This document shows, one piece after another, positions 49,484 to 61,657 of a stretch of DNA of 64,000 nucleotides. Origin of the DNA: Physcomitrium patens. Lineage: Eukaryota > Streptophyta > Bryopsida > Funariales > Funariaceae. A program made the translations under genes and the position numbers. The DNA lies in contig NC_037254.1 of assembly GCF_000002425.4 (NCBI RefSeq), positions 18,966,880 through 19,030,879 of the forward strand. Direction: 5' to 3'. The notes under the pieces are model-generated. The model was given only the letters and a program-made list of their open reading frames with translations. It was not told the DNA's origin and did no database searches. Every line of letters starts with the position of its first letter. Position 1 is the stretch's first letter.

Positions 49484-52258
49484 ATGTTGGCTCTCTTTGA
49501 GACGCCTGCCGGGTTCGCCCTCTTCAAAGTTTTGAATGAGGGGAAGCTCGATGCCTCCGAGGTAAGTCTCCTGTCCTTTAGAAGGGTTTTGGAGATGGGC
49601 TGGAGGTGAGATCCATGCTTCATCGTGCGATGGTCAAGTTCAGCTTCTGGTTATGGACCTCTGTTTATTTTTTTGTATTTTCCTTCTTCTGTTTGTTTTC
49701 AGGAACTTTACAAGGAGTTCGAGACTGCGGATGCTGCTCGCAAGGTATGCCACTACATCCCTGTTTATCTGTATAGTAATGCCTGAAGCTTCAGCTGCGG
49801 ATAGTTTATGGTTGTAATTCTTCGTACCTGGGACTAGTCTCCTCAATTCAGCGCGGGTCGGTTGGGGTTTATCGTGTACATTTCAACCTAATAGGTTGCT
49901 GGTGGGTTGCCCAGATGGTCAAACTGAAAGCCTTTGACAAATTCGAGAATACGACTGATGCGCTCAACGCGGCGTCTCACCTCGTTGACAGCAAGCTGCC
50001 GAAGGGTCTTCGCAAGTTTCTCAAGAAACAATGTCAAGGAGAGACTTTGGCAATCGCGGATTCCAAGCTCGGGAAGGCCATCAGTGACAAGCTCGTGAGT
50101 CATTTCCTGTTAACGTTGTAGCTCTTTCATTGCTCTGTGGATTCGAACTCGCAGGACTCTTGACTCTTGGAAACACTACCCTGGGGAAGAAAACTACTTA
50201 TCTAACGTTGAAATATGTGTGCATGCAGGAAATAAACTGTGTGAACAATGCAGCTGTAGCAGAGCTAATGAGGGGTCTGAGGTCTCAATTGTCCGAACTT
50301 ATTTCTGGTCTTGCTGGTCATGATATGGCACCCATGAGTCTCGGACTGTCTCACAGTTTGTCTAGGTACAAACTTAAATTTAGTCCTGATAAGGTGGACA
50401 CCATGATTGTGCAAGCTATTGGTCTTCTGGACGATTTGGACAAAGAGTTGAACACCTACGCAATGAGAGTACGTGAATGGTATGGATGGCACTTTCCCGA
50501 GCTCGCAAAGATTGTCCAGGACAATGTCCAGTATGCCAAGTCGGTGAAGTTGATGGGCAGCCGGACCAATGCCGCAGACCTGGACTTCTCTGGGGTAAGT
50601 GTTCATCACGAGCGAATGGAAGAAGAGCTCCGAAGTATACCACCCGAATCGGTCTGCCTATCGCCAGAAACTTGCCGCAGCTGTACCGTATATTCTGTGT
50701 TGAAAATGTCTATTTGCCGATGTTTATTACGAAGAATCCCTTTCGTAGACTATTTTTATGTAGATACATCGCTGTATTATTGTCACTTGCGTCTGTGTAT
50801 TACAGCTGCCCTGTAAATAGGTTTTTATTTTTTCTCGTGTTGACCCGACTTGTTGTGTTGACAGATATTGCAAGAGGAGGTTGAGTCTGAAATGAAAGAA
50901 GCTGCTGTTATCTCTATGGGCACAGAAGTCAGCGAGCATGATATGTTGAACATCAAGTCCTTGTGCGACCAGGTTATTGCTCTCTCTGAGTACCGAGGCC
51001 AGCTCTTCGATTATCTGAGGAGTCGTATGAATGCTATTGCACCCAATCTTACAGTCATGGTAGGAGAGTTGGTCGGTGCACGACTTATTGCTCACGCCGG
51101 AAGTCTCGTAAATCTGGCTAAACACCCAGCAAGTACTGTTCAAATTTTGGGTGCTGAGAAGGTAAAGCTCCCATTTCTGCGTTTTCTCGATTTAATGTAT
51201 GTTGGTTTTTGATCAGTTTTATGCCCGTGTCTGCATTAAGCATCATTTTTTGGTTTATTACTGGAAACTATTATATCACATTACTTCGACAGTTATCATA
51301 CAAGGTGCCTTTTATACATCTTGAGAATTATCATTTCCGTGCTGTGCCACTTGGCTTACAGAATCTCTCTGTTCTGCAGGCACTTTTTAGAGCCTTGAAA
51401 ACGAAGCATGAGACTCCCAAGTACGGACTTATTTATCACGCCTCATTGATTGGGCAAGCTGCACCCAAATTTAAGGGTAAAATTTCTCGAGTGCTTGCTG
51501 CTAAATCAGCTTTATCGATCCGTATGGATGCCCTGGGGGATACTACTGAAGCCAGCATCGGTATCGAGAGTCGTGCTAAGGTATGTTTTTCACGTTCTCT
51601 TGTTGTATTCCCAAGCTGTTTCACTCCGGTTGCATTTTTTATTTATTGCCCCATATTTTTTGCTTTTTCCTCGGAGTAGGAACCCTCTTTCTGCACTTTT
51701 CTATCCATTATATATATAATTATCTTATGTGCCTGTTCTTGACAGGTTGAAGCAAGGTTGAGACAACTTGAAGGTAGAGCTCTGGGTAAAAGTATAAGTA
51801 CACCCGGATCCAAGGGAAAGCCCAACATTCAGGTTTATGACAAGGATCGAAAGTCTGGAACACCAGGGTTACTGTCTGCTGGTAAGGTTTACAACACTTC
51901 TGCGGATGTAACCATGGATGCTGCTCCCACTGTAGAAGCCATTCCCTCTACAGATGCTTCTCCTGAGAAGAAGAAAAAGAAGAAATCTAAGGACGCTGCA
52001 GAGGACGCCACTGCTGCCGAGCCAGCTGCTGAAATCACGGATGCTACTCCTAAAAAGAAAAAATCCAAGGGCGCTGTCATCTCAACTCCAGAGGCCACTG
52101 TCGCAGTGGCTGTCGCAGTCACTCCCGAGCTTACAAAGTCGGGGAAGAAGAAGAGGAAAGCTGAAGCTGAGGCCGTAGCAGAGACCGCAGTTGAGGCAGC
52201 GAACGGTTTGGAGAAGAAGAAAAAGAAAAAGAAGAAGAGTAAAGAAGAGTCTGCCTAA
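49484..52258 (+). CDS. NOP58: NOP58 (NOP5), box C/D snoRNP core protein, seven exons
   Basis: Exons: 49484-49561, 49703-49744, 49915-50094, 50229-50594, 50865-51161, 51380-51580 and 51746-52258. All introns are GT-AG and the frame closes at 558 residues. The protein starts [20 protein letters not shown] (NOP5 N-terminal domain). A coiled-coil region with [20 protein letters not shown] and the near-invariant [19 protein letters not shown] comes next, and then the Nop domain with [45 protein letters not shown] and [20 protein letters not shown]. The tail has lysine-rich [12 protein letters not shown] blocks typical of NOP56/NOP58. Full length matches the family. It binds box C/D snoRNAs with fibrillarin in the nucleolus for rRNA 2'-O-methylation. 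NOP58 rather than NOP56 is chosen from the N-terminus and overall identity. Confidence 0.95.
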
Positions 52259-52951
52259 GTAGGGAGTGGGATAGTGGTCAGGACGATAGGTATTGTACAC
52301 TTAGAGTGAAATATGATGTTTGTGGTTCATCCCTAAAACACCATACTTATCAATCCTTGTTGCCAGCTTAAATGCCATTAAGCTTCAGCTGCTTGATTGA
52401 TTTCCCAGGAATTGAGGTTTGTATCTCAAAGAGTAGGTCGCATATTTCTTTGCTGAGATACTGTGATGAGTAATTTTCCCCCTAGTATTGCCCTCATCGG
52501 CTGTGCCCAGGACCTTTTACAGGCGGGAGCTTGGTTGACCTGCCCTATGTACAGTTTTAGATTGCTTGACAGCATTCACGCCATTTTTCTGAACTCTTTA
52601 AGATCTTTTACATCTCACTGAACGATCAATATCTATCAGGCGCAACACGTAATAGCTTGAAATTCTGCTTGTGTAAAAACCTCCTGATTCAACTCGGAGG
52701 GGGTGATAATCAACTGGGTGGAAGAATGTGTAGTCTGCTGAAATGCTTCTGTCTGCGATGAATTTGTAACAAGTGAATGCGACGTATCATATCCGTGCTC
52801 TGCTGTCATATTCACTCCATGTGTATCCGATTGGGTGGAGCTGGAATTGTGACGCAATGCATGGAAGCGTATTTCAATTGCTGCAGTTCTGAAACTGAAA
52901 TCTGAGGTCAAGCCTGTGCAAAAGTTGTTATTTCGTACACAGAATTTTGGG
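52259..52951 (+). other. NOP58 3' flank and NudC-like 5' flank
   Basis: Gene-like composition without a convincing frame; the minus-strand frame at 52636-53001 overlaps the next gene's first exon and looks like a shadow. A TGATGAG near 52462 resembles a box C, but no box D lies at a suitable distance. Confidence 0.5.
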
Positions 52952-54430
52952 ATGACTATGCATGCAGAGAATGAAGAGGAGCCTGTGCATGCGAGCATCA
53001 CTCCAGCAGAGAGCCTACCTGATGAACCAATTGAAACCGCTCAAGCAGCTCCGACTAGACCCGCAGCAGGCAATCTTGCGCAGCCACAATCCTATTCCCC
53101 ATTCTCATTCCCTCCCCCAGCCGATGACAAACTTCCCCAACACGACCCTGTCCTCATCGCCTTGCCCGAGGAACTTAAACTGCAGCCCCTGGAGCTCGTA
53201 ACGTCTGTCATCAATTTCCTTTTTAGAGTAACCGAATTTGGGAATGAATCTGGGGTGGAACACAAGATGGCTGAAATTATGACATTGGTGAAATTGGGGA
53301 GTAGCGCAGGCGAGGTGGGAGGCGTTGTGTCAGCGAAAGTTGCCGAGTTCGAGGGCACGAAGACTCCGATCAAAGAATTCAAACCGCCAACTTCAGAACT
53401 TCACAAGGGTAGCCCGATTTCTTCGTTAATGCTGAAGCAAGAAACGAATAGCCCGGCCGATGATAGCATTATTGACGAGTCCGAGGGGGTGGGTTTGCGT
53501 AAGTCAATCTTTCGCTTCAATTTGTTTCTGAAGATTGTTTTCAGTCCTTATTGAATACAACGAATGTGACGAGAATACCACATTGTTGTAGTTTGGTTGA
53601 TGTTCGAACTTCCTTTCGCAGAACCCAATTTAGGGGACGGACATGATCACGAGAAATACTCTTGGACGCAAACTCTCTCGGAAGTTTCAGTGCACATACC
53701 TCTGCCTTCAGGCACGAAAGCAAAATCAGTGTTATGTGAAATAAAGACAAAGACGTTGAAATCGGGGATCAAGAGCCAGAAGCTCGCTTTAGAGGTGAGT
53801 CGTCGTGCTTTGGAGTGCTCCTTCTGTGTATTTCAAGTCGATCGGCGCTCAACATTGTATTCCTATCTGCAGAACACTCTCCCTTTACCGGCGTGCAGAG
53901 TAATGCTCTGATGCAGTGTGAGTTCGGTTTGAGATTCACTCAGCAAGTAATCATCTCGTGCAGGGAGAGTTCTATAATTTGGTGAAGTCTGACGGCTGCT
54001 TTTGGAGCTTAGGTAACAAGTTGAAACTCACCTGGCCTCCTGTGAATGATTCCTTTTAGGTATATTGGTTAAGTGCACTTGATGTTTGTCTCAAATATAA
54101 AGAAGGCACGACTACATGACACAAACGTGCGTGAGGAACTAGAAGCATTATGTTCTTATTCAATCAGGCTTTAATCAGGCGTTATTGCTGTTTTGTTTTG
54201 GTTTGTTTTGTTTTTGTTTTCTGGTGCTTGCAGAGAGAGATGGGACGTTATCTATTTTTTTAACCAAGTGCAACGGAATGGAATTGTGGAGCTGTGTGGT
54301 GAGTGGTGAAGGGAGAGCCTGAGATTAATATTCGGAAGGTGGAACCTGAAAAAGCAATCTGGATGACTTGGAAGTTGAAACTCGTGCATTCCAGATTGCA
54401 GTGATAAGTCCAGATTCTTTTGAGATACTA
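52952..54430 (+). pseudogene. NudC/BOBBER-like CS-domain gene with broken 3' end
   Basis: Exons 52952-53498, 53622-53794, 53964-54012 and from 54234, with good GT-AG sites, so it is not a processed copy. The N-terminal part contains LVTSVINFLFRVTEFGNESG, like the NudC N-terminal region. The CS domain begins GHDHEKYSWTQTLSEVSVHI and continues IPLPSGTKAKSVLCEIK, then GEFYNLVKSDGCFWSLE and TLSIFLTKCNGMELW. The NudC signature MEWW is altered to MELW. A 7-bp tandem duplication (gtggtga twice, 54296-54309) shifts the frame to a TGA at 54320, giving 285 residues. Further 3' the expected tail is readable in other frames (EPEINIRKVEPE, then NLDDLEVETR), with a second shift in the A-run at about 54349. 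NudC proteins are HSP90-linked co-chaperones. It could still yield a truncated CS protein. Confidence 0.65.
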
Positions 54431-54849
54431 ACATTCTGAAATTTGGCTTGCCTCCAACTGCAGCTTCCCGAAATGAACTTCTCCTAGGCGAATGTATGTT
54501 AAGAACTGGTGAGATGTTTCATTTGAGCTTTCTGAAGTGAAAGCATGAGCATGAAAAAGTAGGGAATTCATTTCTTGTTACAATTATGTTTCAGTGAATT
54601 TAGAAGACCAAGACTATCTTGTTGACTGAAGGTTCGTATGCAGTACCATATTTTTGTGCAAGGTAATGATAAAACATATATCTCAGTTTTGCATATGACA
54701 TAGAAGACTTCAATCTTCAGAAGCAGGATAGATTATATTCATATTTTGATGAGGGAAAAAAAATTGCAAATCTTGTTTAAAACTTAAGCCAGATTTGGCT
54801 GAGGAATATTCATAGGTGACTATTGTCATTTAGATGATTAAGACATAGA
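54431..54849. other. Transition from gene island to transposon DNA
   Basis: A trace of the NudC-like tail (GLPPTAASRNE at about 54445-54480) is followed by AT-rich DNA. No gene seen. Confidence 0.4.
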
Positions 54850-55207
54850 ATTGTGTAAGGGATTTGTTTATTGGAATATTATGTGGCGATGTTCTATAGG
54901 ACCTCTAATACATATTTAATTTGCAAAATATAAGTCTTAAATTGTAAAACAAGTTTTTTTTATATGTGCACCACATAGTTAAATTATAATACAAGCTATC
55001 AATATGTGCAACTTGTAATTAATTTGTTGGCTAAGTTTTTAATCTATCAATCAATCTTAAATATGTGTAAAATCAAAGCCACATGTATAAAGCTTCTAAA
55101 AAGCTTTTTTATAAGATATTATAAAATTTATCTACTTTAATTTATTTCTATCTACTCATATTATTTACATAATTATTAGAATAAATATGTATATCCATGA
55201 TATTAAC
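54850..55207 (-). mobile_element. 3' LTR of minus-strand chromovirus, family A
   Basis: Shares ordered blocks with 56790-57331, such as attatgtggcgatgttc, acaagttttttttatatg, aagcttctaaaaagc and atctactcatatt. It ends with tatccatgata at the edge that abuts element sequence also present beside the next LTR. It appears shortened at its low-coordinate side. Confidence 0.65.
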
Positions 55208-56789
55208 TTTTATTTTAAAGACAAGTTTCATTACAAACAATGATCACATGTTGATAAAGTCTAAGGTGCAATAAATTGTATTTGCCACATACTCAGATCT
55301 TTCTTTTCTACAAAAATAATTGATAGGTCCTCTTAGCAATTAATAATGTTCTATTTCAAGGTAAAAAGACTATTATATTATTTGATTGTTGTTGAGGCCT
55401 TTGTAACTTCTTTCAAAAAAAAAAAAAATTGTAATACCATCAAAAGTTGTTCTTATTTTTAATAAAATCACCAAATATCAAAAGTCTCTTCTAAAGAAAT
55501 GATATCAAATGCATTGTATCTTGCCATCTATTTGAAGAAGAACATGTCATTCTTGATAATCTTTATTTCTATTATGTCACCTTGAATGTTATGATAATTT
55601 CAATATCTCATCTTATAAGTCAACAAATGATAGCTTTTGATTTAAATCTATTAATTGTTGATTTTTAATCTCGTTAATATCATATATATATATATATATA
55701 TATATGTATTGATCAAAATTATAAATAAAAATAGAAGTTAGAATGCAATCTTCTATAAATCTTGTTTTTTTTTATTATAAAAATTTATTATTTTTTTATC
55801 TTGATTTTGATAGTTGACATTGATGAAAAGCATCAACCTTTTTTATTGCATCTGCAAGATTCTTAATAAGCTTCTATGTGCATTCATTAATAGCATATCC
55901 ATGCCAATAAATAATATATTTTAACCTATTTTGGCATTATCTTGAATCTAAGACTTCTTCTATTTCAAATTCTTCATTATTATCCACTTCTATAGGAAGA
56001 GGTGGTATTTATCTTCTTTCTAAGATATTCACTATCTAATATAGTTTAAAAAGAGATATGTGGAATATGAGATGAATCTTTTGCAAATCTAATGGATGTA
56101 ATCAATAAGCAATTGAATTGATTTGTTTACAAATAGGAAATAGTTCAAGTATATGACAATCCAACTTATCATAATAGTGAATAGTCTTAATATAGCAACA
56201 AAGAAACTATACCTTGTTGCTAATGTGGAATTGATATTGCTCCTTACAATAGGCATCTGTATTGATATTTGACATTCTTAATTTTTTTTAATTATGCCTT
56301 TATTATTGTATATAACTCAGATAAATAATTTGTCAAATCTTGTGCTATAAAATTATTAACTTTTGAGAAGTCAATAACATCAAATCATAGATGATAACCA
56401 TAACTAGCAAAGAAAGATATCTATTGATTAGAAGAATATATCATGTTATTAAAAAAAAAATCTATCAATGAAAAAAGAATTGTTCAATCATCTAATTGAT
56501 AATTGATAGTATATTTCAAATACTATTTAAAAACATGATTAATATACTCTATTTGTCCATTGATTTGAAGATGAAAAACCAAACATAATTTTATGTCGAC
56601 TTTTATAATGTGAAATTTTGATGTAAATTGAGTCATCTTATGTAATATAATATCTATAAGCAATCTATGATAGCAATAAATATTATCAAAGAAAAGCTTA
56701 GCTATTTCTTCACATATAATAGATTTTTCATAAGATATAAAATGTGCCATTTTGATAAAATAATCTTCCATCACAAATATAGAATCATA
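55208..56789 (-). mobile_element. Chromovirus integrase and chromodomain remnant
   Basis: Read on the minus strand. The integrase core end lies at 56774-56523 (YFIKMAHFISYEKS, ending HLQINGQIEYINHVFK). A chromodomain at about 56005-55815 reads NNEEFEIEEVLDSR, then RLKYIIYWHGYAINE and NLADAIKKVDAFH. 55560-55208 is a conserved 3' stretch repeated at 57660-57332. Gag, protease and RT are missing, since integrase follows the upstream LTR within about 20 bases. The chromodomain places the family among chromoviruses. Confidence 0.75.
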
Positions 56790-57331
56790 AAAATTTGAGA
56801 CTTAAAGATATTAAGGATATGAACCTCGAAAAGCTAAAATATCAATACATTTGTATATGATTCAAAGATAGTATAGTATTAAACTAAAATGGCTATTGTC
56901 AAAGACAAGAAGACTAGAAAGTCTTAAAACAAGATTAAAGACTAAAAAGGCATTGACAAGAGTAAAGAAGGCTTCATTCTTTCCTCCATATATACTCTTA
57001 ATTAGGAACTACGTGGCAATGTACTAAAAGACTTCTAAAACATATTGACTTTGTAAAATACATATCTTAACTTGCAAAGCAAGTTTTTTATATGTACGCC
57101 ATATATTTAGCTTATTTCATAAGCTACTAGTACATGATTAACTTGTTGATCAAATTTCTAAGCCACTAATCAATTACAAACAGATATAAAGTCAAAACAG
57201 CATCTATGAAGCATTTAGGAAGATTTTATAAAAAAATATTATAAAATATATCTATTTTTACTTACTTCTGTTTAATCATATATATAAATATTAAAGTAAA
57301 TATATATGTTTGTGACATTATCCTTCCTTCT
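56790..57331 (-). mobile_element. LTR of chromovirus family A, minus orientation
   Basis: The fullest LTR copy, about 540 bases. On the minus strand it starts tgtcacaaacatata and ends after ggttcatatccttaatatc. It lies between two copies of element 3' sequence (57332-57660 and, beyond the integrase remnant, 55208-55560), so it serves as the 3' LTR of one copy and the 5' LTR of the next. Confidence 0.7.
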
Positions 57332-57660
57332 AAGATCGAGTTCTATGAGAAGCGGTCATCATATGTTGAAGAAATCTAAGATGGAATAAATTATGTTTGC
57401 TATATACTTTGATAATTGTTTTCTTCAAAGATGGTTGATAGGTCCTCTAATTCATTGATAGTGTCCTATACTAAGGAAAAAACTATCCTGTTATTTGATA
57501 ATTGATAAGACCTTTGTAACTTCCTTTAAATAAAATACTTAGAACACTATCGAGAATTATTCCTACCTTTAATAAAATCACCAAATATCATAAGTTTCTT
57601 CCAAGATCGTAAAACCAAACACGTTGTATCTTGCCATTTATTTAAAAAAAGACATGTTAT
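57332..57660 (-). mobile_element. 3' internal end of a second family A copy
   Basis: Aligns with 55208-55560 in the same orientation: ataaattatgtttgc, gataggtcctct, gcctttgtaactt-like, aataaaatcaccaaatatca and ttgtatcttgccat in order. Homology stops near 57660, where a different element begins. Confidence 0.65.
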
Positions 57661-58582
57661 TCTTCAACTTAGCAATTGTTATTCAAAATTAGGGTTTGTA
57701 TTGGTGATTTGGATTTTATATAATATAATTAGGGTTAGCAATTTTGGCTAGCTTGTATAATTAGTATAACATCTATGGTTAAAAATTTGACATTATTTGG
57801 ATTATTGGGTGTGCTAAGTGTATACAAAATTTTGTCATAATTTAATGGTGTGATTTAGAGATATCTGGTTTTTAGCACAAGAGGGTTTTGGAAGTTGGCA
57901 ATTTAAGGTTGGGTAGGGTTTTTGTGATATCTAGAGATCTATCAATTAGATAAAGGTGAAATTTGGCATAGTGTTGAAGGACTTAAAGATCAAGTTGCAC
58001 ACTAATTTTGAGTCAAAGTTAATGGTTGAAAAAGGAGAAATCACTACTAGAATTTGTGCTTCACTTTTCAAGTTGACAGCCGAGTGACATTAGTGCTACT
58101 TTTGAAGGTTTTCTCACAATTTGTAAGTTGGATTGGGCTAAAAATTCTTGAGTTTATAGAAGACTTACATTGACAATTGCATGCAAAATTTTACATCAAG
58201 TGGACGATCAGATTAGATGTTGCAGCTTATTAAAGCTCACTGATTAGGATTGGGGCTTATAAGAAAAATCTAAATTGCTTAAATATGAAAGTAACAAGGT
58301 AATTGGGATTTATGTATAGTTAAGAATACTAAGAAGAGTTGTTTTTGGGACTTTTGAATTGAAATTCAGATTATATTCGTCTCGTATAGGTGAAATCTAT
58401 TAGGATTTCTTGGATACTTGTGAAACACAACCTCACCTTCGACAGCTGCGTGCCTAGTGCATTCCAAGCAAGACAATACGTAATACGACATAAGTGGTGA
58501 ATCTGATGTGAAAGTTTGAAGTAGAAGGTATTAGATTATATTTGTATTCATTTGAAATTGATGGCATAAGAAAGCAAAAAAG
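57661..58582 (+). mobile_element. Probable LTR/leader of the family B gypsy element
   Basis: No coding content. 58048-58306 repeats 24573-24842. The stretch lies directly upstream of the Gag-like region of the plus-strand element, so LTR plus leader is the likely reading; LTR ends were not found. Confidence 0.45.
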
Positions 58583-60060
58583 TTGAATTTGGACTTAATT
58601 GTGGAATTTTGGATGGAGCTTCAAGCAGATCTTCAAGCGCAACTTCAAGTGGAATTTGTACTGGTGAACAAGGCATGTACTTTGATCCAAACAGTGCAAA
58701 AATGTTTTAAGCATTCACATTATTTGTGCAATAGCAATAGGGCAATGATCACAAAGAGGCCTTAGCAACCAAAGCATTGCGAGTAATAGTTAAGAAGGTT
58801 GACCAATTTGATGGGAGAGATATTTTCAAATATTTAAGATGTAATGTGTGGAAAATGGAATTGAATTGTATTTTTGAAAAGAAGATGATTTAATTATTTG
58901 AGCTTGCTATGATATAAGAGATAAGAGAGCATATAAGGTCTATTATGGGACAATTTGGAAGTTTATGGGAGGTATTTTCACATGCATTGAAGGGTGAGTA
59001 TATTTGAAAGGATACTAATCGAGTTATCAAGAAATCATTCTTGGAATGGATTGAACGACCTAACAAAAATTTGTAAGCTACAAAATTATTAAAAAAATTT
59101 GAAAGATAATTTTCTTGATTATCGAAAATGAAAAAGTTAATATTGGAACTAAACAAGGTTGAATTGTTTCTTCAAGCTGCTAATGGAGAATTACAAGAAA
59201 GATTGGAGGTTCTTCTTTAAGACAAAGAAGAAGAAGAAGGATTGACAACAAAATAGAGAGCAATTGAAGATACTATTGGATTACTTGTCAAAAAAGAAAA
59301 GAAAAAGGATAGGTTTAGTACTCAAAGAGTGGTACAAGTATTAAAGACTTCAATGCCTACTACATGATTGACTGTGCCTATTGTGCAACTTCCATTGACT
59401 ACACCAAAGAAAGAAGATATGAGACTTGAGGAGATTGTACAAGAGATGTGAGATCTTCAAATCAAACTTGCAAGGCTTGAAGAAAAAACTTGTATAATAA
59501 ATTTAAAAGCTAATTTTAAACAAGGATATATGCAAAGATGTATTTTGTGTGATGATGATTCTCATTCTCAAAAAGATTGTGGTGAATTCGATGAGATGGT
59601 ACAACAAAACATTGTTTATTGAAAAGATGAGAAGGTTGCATTGAAAGATACCAATGGTCTTCTCCAAACCAACTTTGGTAAAAGAGCCATAAAAACATTG
59701 ATTAAAGATTATTTGACAACATATGGAATTTCAGCAATGGAAGGTGCAAGTTATGGAATTAAGATGGATAATGATGGCAGATAAAATTTTGTTTGAAATA
59801 TTCAACCAAGTAGACTTTGGTCCTCTTCCATTTCTACAATGCAAAAAGAGAAGATGCCACGAGAAGCTTTATTGAGAACTATTGCAATAATTTGTGGTCC
59901 TATGGGTTGAGAGGATCCTATAGAAGCTTTGTTAGTATATGCATATATTGCTAAAAGCTAACATGAAGCTTGAATGGAAAAAAAGAGGAGAAAATTTTTT
60001 GATGATTCAAGAGAAGGAAATCCTACTAACAAGAAAACTTGAGGAGATAAGGCTTGTGCA
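58583..60060 (+). mobile_element. Decayed Gag region of the family B gypsy element
   Basis: Plus-strand coding-like sequence cut by stops. A CCHC zinc knuckle (RCILCDDDSHSQKDC, spacing C-x2-C-x4-H-x4-C) lies at about 59536-59580. Upstream pieces such as KKVDQFDGRDIFKYLR and SFLEWIERPNK look like a Gag core. Most stops stand where CAA, CAG, CGA or TGG would be expected. Confidence 0.7.
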
Positions 60061-61657
60061 GTGGTTTCACAAGAATTGCCCATAAAAGATACTTTAATAA
60101 TATCGAAAGAAAAAAAAAAGGAGATGAAAGATAAAGATAAATTGAAAACTTATAAACTACTCTCTGATATTGAAGCTGCAACAAATTTAAAGGGAGTGCT
60201 TGAGGAACGTGTGCTCAATGCTAAGGTTGAGTTTACATTAAAAGAAATTTTAAGAATTGCCAAGAAAGAATTCCATGATATCATTATTGACAGTGTTAAA
60301 CAAAAGAGGCAATTAATGGAAGAAGCTGGATTGAATCATGCTATTGATGCATACATATATAAAAGTGAAGAAGATGTATTTGATAATTGTTATAAACAAT
60401 CAGTAAGTAAAGAGAAGAGTTATAATCAAAAGGTACCTTTTGACAATCAAGGTAATAAAGATGGAGAAGTTTCAAGTCATTATACTCAGAAACATTGGGC
60501 TAGAGCAACTACAGAGGCATTAGTGAAGATTGGAAATATGGACAAGCCGGTTGTTGCTTTGATTGACCATGGTTCAGAGATATAGCTTATGTCTAAGGAT
60601 CTTTATATGAAGCAAAGGTGGATAATTGATATGGAGCATGGATGGGCAATATGGACAACTAATAATACATGAAAGGAGTTATATAGTGTTGCCAAAATGT
60701 GAAAATTTGGATGGGTGATGTTACAATAGTATAAAATTTTTTTTATTCAAGATGCAACATCTTATCCTCTTATTTTGATGCAACCATATATTATTGCAAC
60801 TCGAATGGAAATAAAGGTACTTGATGATGGTTTAGCTTATACACAAATTTATAGTGAGGATGGAAGGAGGGTAGTACAGTTGTTGACTATGCCTTCAAAT
60901 CATGAGCGGAATCGAGACAAATTGAGAGAAAATCCATTGCCAAGGGCTGTTGAAGAATTCATGGATTTTTTGGGGGTACTAGTATAAAGCGATATTATAG
61001 AGATACAGAAAGAGAGGTACTCTCACAAGATATAGGTGCCTTTAATAGAGGATTTATTAGAATTTTAAAAATAGAAGCATTATGTATAAGAAGATTGATG
61101 ATTTAAAAAGAAAAGAAAGGAAGGAATTAAGTACTATTGAAAAAGTATTATATGGATTAGGAATATTAGAAGATAATGAAAAGATTACTGGTATTTGTGA
61201 AGATAATGGACTGGAGGATCCTTTGGAATTGATTGCATCTATTAGATTAGGTAATGATGATAAAGTTATATCAATTCATTCAAGAAAAGTTTATGATATG
61301 ATTGAATCTTTTCAATTACTGGAGGTTATAATTGAGACAAAATATAAGACTATAGATAAGAATGTTAAACCGGTTGCTAGACCTTTGAAATAAGATTCTA
61401 AAGAACAAATGGAAGAAGCATCAAGAGAAAAGAACTTAAGGGATCGAAGGAATATTAGTCACAAGTTTACTAAAGAGACTTTTGAAGAATTGAAGATTGG
61501 TCGTGATGGTTCTTTATTGCCAGAGGAAATTACTTGCTTCAAAGAAATGTTGGCAAAACAAGGTAAATCATTTGTCTTTGAATCTTATGAAATTAGATGT
61601 ATGGATCTAAATATTATAACGCCTATAGTTATTTTCATTGTACCACATGTACCTTAG
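60061..61657 (+). mobile_element. Protease and pre-RT region, family B gypsy element
   Basis: An open stretch at 60061-60585 ends in an aspartic protease motif, VALIDHGSEI, with DHG in place of the usual DSG or DTG. It is followed by LMSKDLYMKQRW and, after 60775, MQPYIIATRMEIKVLDDG, the typical second half of a retroviral-type protease. 61409-61657 gives LKIGRDGSLLPEEITCFKEM, the linker ahead of RT in this family. Confidence 0.75.

Noticed and set aside
49562..51745. Box C/D snoRNA genes inside NOP58 introns
   Set aside because: snoRNP genes often host snoRNAs, but none of the six introns has an RTGATGA box paired with a CTGA box at suitable spacing.
52455..52600. Possible box C (TGATGAG) snoRNA downstream of NOP58
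   Set aside because: The nearest suitable CTGA lies well over 100 bases away, and no terminal stem is evident.
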